A model generated the notes under the pieces. It was not told the origin of the DNA. It searched no databases and saw nothing but the letters and a program-made list of their open reading frames with translations. Below, piece by piece: positions 1 through 4,292 of a DNA stretch of 6,349 bases. The DNA is from Nitrososphaera sp. Its GTDB lineage: Archaea; Thermoproteota; Nitrososphaeria; Nitrososphaerales; Nitrososphaeraceae. Made by a program: the position numbers and the translations under genes. Location of the stretch: the NCBI GenBank assembly GCA_025450475.1, contig JANWHJ010000007.1, positions 1-6,349 on the forward strand, written 5' to 3'. The first letter of the stretch is position 1. Each line of letters begins with the position of its first letter.

Positions 1-22
1 CCATTGCATCGATATCTTATTC

Positions 23-220
23 CTAAGCAGGCGTCCCGTCAGACTTGAATTTCTTGATTCTCTTTCCTCCGTCGCCCGAGCTGCCAGCCGAATGTGATTC
101 AGGTTCGATGTGGTCTTCAGACCCGTGGCGCTTGCGAGCTCCCCTTGACCCAAAGAGAATCGCTACAAGGAAGGCAAAAATTCCAGCCGTTACGCTGTAC
201 ATGAACATCGCATCAGCCAT
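23..220 (-). CDS. Putative small single-span membrane protein (65 aa)
   Basis: I do not recognise a family. The 65-residue product has one hydrophobic segment at about residues 8-24 (SVTAGIFAFLVAILFG). A strongly basic stretch (R26, R29, K30, R31) follows it directly, then a hydrophilic Ser/Gly/Glu-rich tail ending in another basic cluster (KRIKKFK). By the positive-inside rule this predicts N-outside, C-inside topology. The ATG at 218-220 is supported by a TTTAT element on the minus strand (246-250) centred 28 nt upstream. That is the spacing seen ahead of other leaderless genes in this window. Met5 or Met7 are alternative starts. No partner gene is visible within the window. The gene could be real or a chance ORF; the promoter spacing and membrane topology favour real. 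Confidence 0.5.
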   Translation of the reverse strand: MADAMFMYSVTAGIFAFLVAILFGSRGARKRHGSEDHIEPESHSAGSSGDGGKRIKKFKSDGTPA

Positions 221-243
221 GAGATTGGTTGGATGGCTGTCGA

Positions 244-252
244 AGATAAAGT
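244..252 (-). promoter_or_regulatory. Weak TATA box for the 65-aa membrane protein
   Basis: On the minus strand this reads ACTTTATCT, with TTTAT at 250-246. Its centre lies 28 nt before the ATG, implying a leaderless transcript. The element departs from the TTTAWA consensus, so support is moderate. Confidence 0.35.
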
Positions 253-572
253 TATCGCAATGGAGCTAATTGCGCAGCTCAAACTGACAGGAGATTAGGG
301 ATGCGTTATCATTATCAACAAACTGACCGAACTTTTCTATATTGCGTTACCACTCTATTCCTAATTCAAAAATAATGAATCAAGAATCTGGTCATGAGCA
401 GCATTAAGTACAAAATCAAAATAACGTTTAACCTTCGATCACCGGACTCGGACATACAAGGTAGCAAATACCCGCACGGCTTCGGGCATTTCTCAATCTT
501 GGAGCGAACAAGGATCGAGGGCTAATTGCATACAATAAGTGAACATTGTTCTAGTACTTTACATCAGCCTTG

Positions 573-581
573 TTATATAAG
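573..581 (+). promoter_or_regulatory. TATA box of the winged-helix gene
   Basis: TTATATAAG is centred 28 nt before the ATG at 605. This places the transcription start at or next to the start codon, so the mRNA is predicted to be leaderless. Confidence 0.65.
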
Positions 582-604
582 AAAATCTTATTGAGAGTAA
601 CTAC

Positions 605-868
605 ATGAAATATCGAAGCAGGACTGACATTGTTTCGCAGATACTTGAAGCGGCAAATAGCGGGGCAACAAAAACGAAAATAATGTACAAGGCATACCTG
701 TCATATGCTCAGCTAAAAGACTACCTGTCAATGATGCTCGAAAATGGATTACTAGAATACGTTGAAGGGAAAAAACTGTACAAGGTCACAGAGAAAGGTA
801 TGAAGTATATGAAAACCTACGAACAAATGACAATAGTGTCGGGCGATATGAGGCGAGGCGCCGACTGA
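605..868 (+). CDS. Winged helix-turn-helix DNA-binding protein (HTH_45/ArnR1-like)
   Basis: This is a small transcriptional regulator of 87 residues made almost entirely of one winged-helix domain. Helix 1 is about residues 6-18 (TDIVSQILEAANS). Helices 2 and 3 follow at about 22-46, with the ATKTKIMYKAYLSYAQLKDY stretch carrying the turn and recognition helix. LLEY at 49-52 and the VEGKKLYKVTEKG stretch (53-65) form the beta hairpin wing, and a C-terminal helix (67-75) may serve for dimerisation. The pattern matches small HTH_45-type proteins that are abundant in thaumarchaeal genomes; this is a recognition from the sequence pattern, not a search. The ATG at 605 has a TATA box 28 nt upstream and no strong Shine-Dalgarno, so it is probably leaderless. 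A perfect 11-bp palindrome lies about 22 bp upstream of the TATA box and might be an autoregulatory site. Its target genes cannot be told from the window. Confidence 0.88.
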   Translation: MKYRSRTDIVSQILEAANSGATKTKIMYKAYLSYAQLKDYLSMMLENGLLEYVEGKKLYKVTEKGMKYMKTYEQMTIVSGDMRRGAD

Positions 869-971
869 TTACCTGACTAGATAAAAGTTAATGCCATACT
901 CGTCCTTCAACGTCGCAAGTAATAGAACAACAGTCAAATCCTTAGCTACCCCACTGCCAATACTAGAACGG

Positions 972-991
972 TAAGAAAAATCATTTTCTTA
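972..991. repeat. Perfect inverted repeat, 8-bp arms, 4-nt loop
   Basis: TAAGAAAA (972-979) and TTTTCTTA (984-991) flank ATCA. The repeat ends 24 bp before the tRNA TATA box. It could be an operator, or its T-rich right arm could help stop transcription from the upstream gene. An AT-rich chance repeat is also possible. Confidence 0.4.
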
Positions 992-1015
992 ACTTTACGA
1001 ATACGTTCGCTCAAC

Positions 1016-1025
1016 ATATAATATA
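1016..1025 (+). promoter_or_regulatory. TATA box of tRNA-Pro
   Basis: ATATAATATA is centred about 36 nt before the mature tRNA 5' end. This leaves room for a leader of roughly 10 nt that RNase P would remove. Confidence 0.6.
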
Positions 1026-1055
1026 CGGACTGCATACCCACACTCCTGAAATTCA

Positions 1056-1129
1056 GGGGCCGTAGTCTAGCTTGGCAGGATGCCAGCCTCGGGCGCTGGA
1101 GGTCGCTGGTTCGAATCCGGCCGGCCCCA
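1056..1129 (+). tRNA. tRNA-Pro (anticodon CGG)
   Basis: A complete cloverleaf can be folded by hand. The acceptor stem is GGGGCCG (1056-1062) with CGGCCCC (1122-1128), all seven pairs Watson-Crick. The D stem is GTCT (1065-1068) with GGAT (1078-1081), including wobble pairs. The anticodon stem is CCAGC (1083-1087) with GCTGG (1095-1099). The 7-nt loop CTCGGGC gives U33, anticodon CGG at 1090-1092 and G37, as expected for a proline tRNA. The T stem is GCTGG (1105-1109) with CCGGC (1117-1121) around the TTCGAAT loop. The discriminator is A (1129). There is no intron, and CCA is not encoded, so it must be added after transcription. It decodes the codon CCG. Confidence 0.96.
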
Positions 1130-1137
1130 TTGATATT

Positions 1138-1147
1138 CTATAAATAC
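1138..1147 (+). promoter_or_regulatory. TATA box of the HAD nucleotidase gene
   Basis: CTATAAATAC lies between the tRNA end and the gene, centred 29 nt before the TTG at 1171. It shows that the gene has its own promoter and supports the TTG as a leaderless start. Confidence 0.6.
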
Positions 1148-1170
1148 GCAAGGGTTACTGCTGTTTTACG

Positions 1171-1746
1171 TTGGCCACACCTGAAGAGACAGGATCAAGG
1201 GTTACTGAGGCTGTCAAGACGGTGGCTATAGATGTCGACTCAGTCCTTGCCGATGTTATGCTGGTCTGGGCGGATGAGTACAGCAAGCGAAGCAGAAAGA
1301 AAATCACAAAAAAAGAGATCACCCGGTGGGACATTCCCACAATCTTGCCGATAACCTCCGATCAGGTCTATCGCTACTTTGGTCACGTGTGGAAGCATAG
1401 ATGGCGCGAAATACCCCCGACAGAGCCAGGCATCGCCGACGCGATAATGCACATCCATAAGAAGGGCTATCGGATCTCGATAATCACAAAGAGGGAGAGG
1501 CCGACAGCGCCGTATGTCGCGATGTGGCTCGACAAGCACAGAATCTATGCTGACGAGCTATTGTTTATCTACGACGCGGCACCAAAAGCCATCTACCGAT
1601 TTGATGTTCTAATAGACGACGCGCCAAAGAACCTTGTGGACATTGTCGCCCCAAAGTCTGCAATACTGTTCAACCAGCCGTGGAACAAGGATTTTGATTG
1701 GCCTGTGAGGGTCGATACAATGAGCGCTGCGGAAAAGCTCCTCTAA
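1171..1746 (+). CDS. HAD-superfamily hydrolase, 5'(3')-deoxyribonucleotidase (NT5C)-like
   Basis: This 191-residue protein is predicted to be a cytosolic phosphatase, most likely acting on nucleoside monophosphates. HAD motif I is VAIDVDSVLAD, with the nucleophile D21 and acid/base D23. Most relatives have Gly where this protein has Ser24. An alpha-helical cap (about 30-85) contains the WDIP and PPTEPG segments typical of NT5C/COG5663 proteins. Motif II is the Thr of IITKRER (about 103), and motif IV is VLIDDAPKN (about 150) with the metal-binding DD pair. The ILFNQPWNKD segment near the end matches the family's phosphate-side strand. The start is TTG at 1171, with a TATA box 29 nt upstream. 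GTG at 1222 is an alternative but would put Met directly before motif I. The stop codon overlaps that of the convergent small gene by a few bases. The exact substrate is not readable from sequence. Confidence 0.85.
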   Translation: MATPEETGSRVTEAVKTVAIDVDSVLADVMLVWADEYSKRSRKKITKKEITRWDIPTILPITSDQVYRYFGHVWKHRWREIPPTEPGIADAIMHIHKKGYRISIITKRERPTAPYVAMWLDKHRIYADELLFIYDAAPKAIYRFDVLIDDAPKNLVDIVAPKSAILFNQPWNKDFDWPVRVDTMSAAEKLL

Positions 1747-1886
1747 CCGTCGTAATAATCGCAGGAGCAGACGCCAAATAAGCACTTTGAATAGCCTTGG
1801 ATGTGGTACTTCATGTGGTGCCCGCAGGCGCACGTCCTTTCCCTGTTTAGGAACTTGAATCTTGTCAGTCCGCTATGCAACGCCAC
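1743..1886 (-). CDS. 47-aa Cys/His-rich putative zinc-binding protein
   Basis: This short gene is found by reading the minus strand from a GTG at 1886-1884 to a TAG at 1745-1743. The N-terminal part is basic (ALHSGLTRFKFLNRERT). Then come potential metal ligands in the order C19-x-C21-G-H23-H24-x3-H28-x6-C35-x4-C40-x-C42, and an acidic/aromatic end DYYDG. The paired CxC motifs suggest a compact zinc-binding fold. I do not recognise a named family. An in-frame TAG sits two codons upstream of the GTG (1892-1890), so the protein cannot be longer. A TATA box (1910-1917) lies about 28 nt before the GTG, predicting a leaderless mRNA. The gene is convergent with the HAD gene, overlapping by 4 bp. 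A role in nucleic-acid or protein binding is inference only. Confidence 0.7.
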   Translation of the reverse strand: MALHSGLTRFKFLNRERTCACGHHMKYHIQGYSKCLFGVCSCDYYDG

Positions 1887-1895
1887 TAGCTAGTG
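1884..1895. repeat. Perfect 12-bp palindrome over the start of the 47-aa gene
   Basis: CACTAGCTAGTG is fully self-complementary and overlaps the GTG start codon and predicted transcription start of the minus-strand gene. The position would suit a repressor site; a chance palindrome of this size is also expected about once or twice in a window this long. Confidence 0.35.
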
Positions 1896-1903
1896 TGTTA
1901 GTA

Positions 1904-1924
1904 TTCTGCATATATTTTTCAGAA
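1904..1924 (-). promoter_or_regulatory. TATA box of the 47-aa gene, flanked by an inverted repeat
   Basis: On the minus strand AAATATAT (1917-1910) is centred about 28 nt before the GTG. It is bracketed by TTCTG and CAGAA arms (plus-strand 1904-1908 and 1920-1924). A second pair, TTAGTA (1898-1903) and TACTAA (1929-1934), lies outside these. The TATA assignment is fairly firm; a regulatory role for the arms is a guess. Confidence 0.5.
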
Positions 1925-1967
1925 GCGTTACTAATCTAGAGCATAACATGAAATTTCTTGTACCTGG

Positions 1968-2291
1968 TCACTGCTGCTGGAGCTCTATCAGCGCCCGGTT
2001 GATGAGCGACGCAAGTCCCACGTACTGCATAAGATTTGTCGCTGCAGATTCTAGTGCGTTCTGGCCCCTGAAGCCTTCGTCGTACTTCATTTCCACTGTC
2101 CCCTTGTTGGTTTCGAGCATCACCGTAAGAAGCGAATAGTCGCCGAGGTGCGCGTCTTTGCGCTCGACGTACTGCCTCATCTCTATTTTTTTTATAACAA
2201 TACCTTCGCTTTCATGCGACCCCTCGGACAAAAGTACTTTCATATTGTCTGGCGGCCGGCCGATTCTGCCCTGATCGATGTCGCCCTTCAT
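1968..2291 (-). CDS. Conserved-looking unknown protein (107 aa), coupled to the PurF-like gene
   Basis: The function is not recognised. The 107-residue soluble protein starts with a charged, Gly/Pro-containing segment (GRIGRPPDN at 8-16). The central region (about 18-70) reads as alternating beta strands (MKVLL, GIVIKKIEMRQYV, YSLLTVMLET, GTVEMKY). It ends in a helical part (about 77-106, NALESAATNLMQYVGLASLINRALIELQ). There is no Cys, signal peptide or membrane span. The ATG at 2291-2289 overlaps the TGA of the upstream gene as ATGA, the classic arrangement for translational coupling; I prefer it to an earlier ATG at 2315 that would overlap the upstream gene by 28 bp. The coupling suggests the protein works with the PurF-like protein, perhaps as a subunit, but nothing in the sequence names a task. 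Confidence 0.8.
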   Translation of the reverse strand: MKGDIDQGRIGRPPDNMKVLLSEGSHESEGIVIKKIEMRQYVERKDAHLGDYSLLTVMLETNKGTVEMKYDEGFRGQNALESAATNLMQYVGLASLINRALIELQQQ

Positions 2292-3658
2292 TTGTAATCG
2301 AGGAACCTTACCCATTCTGGGAACCAGAGATTGTTCTCTGGTACCCCTATGCCCTTTGCAAGAACTGTCGGCGAGTTATAGTACACAGAATCACAGCCTA
2401 TTTCCCTTCTAATGCTCTGGTTTAGCTCGTTTATGGATGATGCCTCGCCCACGTACTTGTTTGCGACAAGTTCGCGGTTTTGTGTGTACAGCCCTACTTG
2501 CCTCCCGTCAACCGTGGGCACATAGCTCACGATGACGTCTATGCGCTTCGCCCCAGCGTTTTTGAGGTAGTATATCGTCTCGCGGGTCGTGCTACCCGTC
2601 TGTATCGTGCCCTGCACGGTTGCTATTTTTTTCCCCTGAACCAGGTTCTGCATGACAAACTTGAGCGACCTGCCTGTAGTGAGTAGCTTGTTCTTGCTCA
2701 CTTGTTCCGAAAAGTCAATCATGTGGTCAGCGTCGTCGTATCGGTCCTTGATGATGCCTTCTGCAAGCTCAAACCCCTTGGAATGTTTCTGGTATTCTAG
2801 CCCGAAGCCAAGCGTCATTGGCCGGGTGTAGTCGGGCTCGGCGCAGGCCGAATCTATGTCCAGTTCTTTTGACAGAAAGTTGGCTTGCTCTTTTCCAATA
2901 TTCTTGCGGATTTGGTAAACGCTCTTGCCATTGACGGTCGCGACCACGTTTGACTCGCGGATGAACTCAAATGGGTCCATCATCATCTTTATTGTCGATG
3001 TACTTGCTAGGACTTCTAGGCCACACTTCTTGCTCATCATTAGCAGATGTCCCGGCTCCACGTCGGAAAACTCCATGTCGATAAGCGAGCTGCGGAGAGA
3101 GTTCTCTGAGGCAATGATGTGGAGCGTCCTGTCATGGTTGGTAGCTGTCACGAGAGGCTTGAAGCCGGTGCTGTCCCGGTAAGCGTAAATTTCTTCCCCG
3201 ACCTTTACCAGGAAGGTACCCCTGAGGTGCCTGTCTAAGAATTCGGCTGCTCTTTCAGCGTTTTTCCTCTGGATCAAGAGGTGGGTGAATATGTGGTAAA
3301 TCTTGAATAGTGAGTCAGAGTCTCTTGCCGGTCCGATATAAGGATGTAAATGCAGCTTCTCAGTATCTACAAAGAACCCGTCGAACGCGACCCAGACGTT
3401 GTTCATGCTAGGAAATGGCGGCGGTCTTTTCGAGAGGTAACCTATGCCATTGTTCCCATGCAATTTCTCCTTCTGTGCGACCCTCAATATCGTTTCATCA
3501 GATGGGAGCCATCCTTCCGCGCCGATGGCGCCGTTTCCTACCATCAATTTCCAGTAGGCTTTGCCTCTGTGCTGGAGCATCCTCATGGAGTGGGCAAGGT
3601 AGTAAATGATATTCTTGTCATTCGTGCCGTGGCTATAAATTGCGACAATGCCGGCCAA
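2288..3658 (-). CDS. Degenerate PurF paralogue (class II glutamine amidotransferase plus phosphoribosyltransferase fold), probably non-catalytic
   Basis: The 456-residue protein aligns by eye over its whole length with amidophosphoribosyltransferase (PurF), the first enzyme of purine synthesis, but key residues are gone. The glutaminase domain is about 1-230. The usual Met-Cys-Gly-Ile-Val start is MAGIVAI, so the Cys nucleophile is Ala2. The HxRYST segment is replaced at 74-79 (YLSKRP), and the NG of the oxyanion hole is DG (93-94). Structural landmarks remain: RDSTGFKPL (161-169) and DVEPG (199-203). The phosphoribosyltransferase domain is about 270-425. Its PRPP loop, normally VDDSIVRGTT, reads VQGTIQTGSTT (348-358), without the acidic pair. 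The C-terminal Cys motif of iron-sulphur PurF proteins is absent. The start is TTG at 3658, preceded by GGGTGA at 3670-3665 and an in-frame TGA. It follows leuD by 43 nt and overlaps the next gene by 4 nt. It is more likely a regulatory or structural pseudoenzyme than the cell's PurF. Confidence 0.85.
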   Translation of the reverse strand: MAGIVAIYSHGTNDKNIIYYLAHSMRMLQHRGKAYWKLMVGNGAIGAEGWLPSDETILRVAQKEKLHGNNGIGYLSKRPPPFPSMNNVWVAFDGFFVDTEKLHLHPYIGPARDSDSLFKIYHIFTHLLIQRKNAERAAEFLDRHLRGTFLVKVGEEIYAYRDSTGFKPLVTATNHDRTLHIIASENSLRSSLIDMEFSDVEPGHLLMMSKKCGLEVLASTSTIKMMMDPFEFIRESNVVATVNGKSVYQIRKNIGKEQANFLSKELDIDSACAEPDYTRPMTLGFGLEYQKHSKGFELAEGIIKDRYDDADHMIDFSEQVSKNKLLTTGRSLKFVMQNLVQGKKIATVQGTIQTGSTTRETIYYLKNAGAKRIDVIVSYVPTVDGRQVGLYTQNRELVANKYVGEASSINELNQSIRREIGCDSVYYNSPTVLAKGIGVPENNLWFPEWVRFLDYK

Positions 3659-3664
3659 CTGCCT

Positions 3665-3670
3665 TCACCC
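3665..3670 (-). promoter_or_regulatory. Ribosome binding site deciding the TTG start of the PurF-like gene
   Basis: GGGTGA matches the archaeal anti-Shine-Dalgarno and ends 6 nt before the TTG at 3658. Its last three bases are the in-frame TGA that rules out a longer protein. Confidence 0.6.
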
Positions 3671-3689
3671 TTTCTCAACGAGTGTAAGG

Positions 3690-3697
3690 ATAAAAAT
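3690..3697 (-). promoter_or_regulatory. Possible internal TATA box upstream of the PurF-like gene
   Basis: The minus strand reads ATTTTTAT in the 43-nt leuD to PurF-like gap, about 35 nt before the TTG. It could give this gene pair a transcript independent of leuCD. Because the spacing would leave only a short leader, read-through from leuD is also possible. Confidence 0.35.
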
Positions 3698-3701
3698 CTT
3701 G

Positions 3702-4292
3702 TTAGCCTGATGGTGCAAACATCTGGCGCCGTTTTTCGTAATTTGAAATTCGGTCTTCAAGCTGCAGGGTGACCCCTATGCTGTCCAGACCTTCCAGTAG
3801 GAGCTTTTTGCGGAATTGGTCCACCTCGAAGTGCATCTTGCGGTTGCCAGCCACAACCAGCTGCTCTGCAAGGTCAATCTCTATCTCCAGATCTTCATTG
3901 TTAAACAAATAGTCTACTTCGTCCGGTTTCAGTCGCGCCGGCAGTATGCCGTTTTTGAAGCAGTTGTTGTAAAAAATGTCAGCGAAGGACGGCGCGATCA
4001 CCGCGCGAAAGCCATAGTCGACTATAGCCCACGCTGCGTGCTCGCGGGAGCTTCCGCTGCCAAAGTTATCACGTGCTAGCATAATTTGCCGGCCTGCGTA
4101 TCTCAGGTTGTTTAGCACAAAATCTTTCCTTGGCGCGCCGTCTCGGTCAAAGCGCCAGTCGTAAAACAGGAACTTGCCAAAGCTCGTCCGGCTGACAAGC
4201 TTTAGGAACTGTTTTGGGACTATCTGGTCTGTGTCCACATTGACCCGGTCAAGCGGAGTCGCCTTGCTCCTCAACGTTATGAAGGGCTCCAA
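3702..4292 (-). CDS. leuD: 3-isopropylmalate dehydratase small subunit
   Basis: LeuD forms a heterodimer with LeuC to convert 2-isopropylmalate to 3-isopropylmalate in the cytosol, the second step of leucine synthesis. The 196-residue product has the family landmarks in order: PLDRVNVDTDQIVPKQFLK (about 13-31), FLFYDWRFD (41-49), and the swivelling-domain signature FGSGSSREHAAWAIVDYGF (77-95), whose GSGSSREH loop contacts substrate. SFADIFYNNCFKNGILP follows (102-118). The length and the C-terminal extension past residue 165 match bacterial LeuD (about 200 aa) rather than the shorter methanogen-type form. The start is TTG at 4292-4290, directly after the leuC stop and in the same frame. The GGAG at 4305-4302 is about 9 nt upstream and no ATG is near. 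This abutment implies coupled translation and balanced subunit amounts. Confidence 0.96.
   Translation of the reverse strand: MEPFITLRSKATPLDRVNVDTDQIVPKQFLKLVSRTSFGKFLFYDWRFDRDGAPRKDFVLNNLRYAGRQIMLARDNFGSGSSREHAAWAIVDYGFRAVIAPSFADIFYNNCFKNGILPARLKPDEVDYLFNNEDLEIEIDLAEQLVVAGNRKMHFEVDQFRKKLLLEGLDSIGVTLQLEDRISNYEKRRQMFAPSG

Larger units (their letters stand above)
221..604. other. Intergenic stretch without a convincing gene
   Basis: This AT-rich region separates two divergent genes. It contains a weak hairpin (GAGCT at 263-267, AGCTC at 276-280). It also holds a 43-codon plus-strand ORF at 394-525 (starting MSSIKYK), whose second half is relatively GC-rich at third positions. That ORF has no good TATA box at leaderless distance and no clear Shine-Dalgarno, so I do not call it a gene. 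Near the right end are a short palindrome (541-551) and the promoter of the winged-helix gene. Confidence 0.5.
869..1055. other. Non-coding spacer with an AT-rich inverted repeat
   Basis: No gene with a credible start is visible between the winged-helix gene and the tRNA. The main structure is a perfect 8-bp inverted repeat with a 4-nt loop at 972-991, followed by the tRNA promoter. Confidence 0.55.

Noticed and set aside
471..486. CCCG...CGGG hairpin as an intrinsic terminator
   Set aside because: There are only four pairs with an 8-nt loop and no following T tract, and no gene ends just before it.
869..988. 39 open codons on the minus strand with a protein-like stretch (AKDLTVVLLLATLKDEYG), its stop abutting the winged-helix stop
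   Set aside because: The only start codon in frame is an internal TTG giving 22 residues, and no promoter fits. It might be a gene remnant, but this cannot be supported from the sequence.
946..1017. 23-aa minus-strand ORF with basic N-terminus and hydrophobic segment (MLSERIRKVKK...)
   Set aside because: It is very short, its ATG lies inside the tRNA TATA box, and no minus-strand promoter lies at leaderless distance.
1240..1539. 99-codon minus-strand ORF inside the HAD gene
   Set aside because: It lies wholly opposite a gene with clear HAD motifs and has no TATA box or family signature.
1609..1833. 74-codon minus-strand ORF overlapping the HAD gene end and the 47-aa gene
   Set aside because: It is in a different frame from the Cys/His-rich reading and gives an Arg/Leu-rich peptide typical of a shadow frame.
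2292..2315. Upstream ATG at 2315 for the 107-aa gene
   Set aside because: It would overlap the PurF-like coding end by 28 bp; the ATGA at 2291 is the standard coupling arrangement.
3350..3772. 140-codon plus-strand ORF across the start of the PurF-like gene
   Set aside because: It is antisense to the PurF-like N-terminal domain and the end of leuD, with no promoter and no protein-like pattern.
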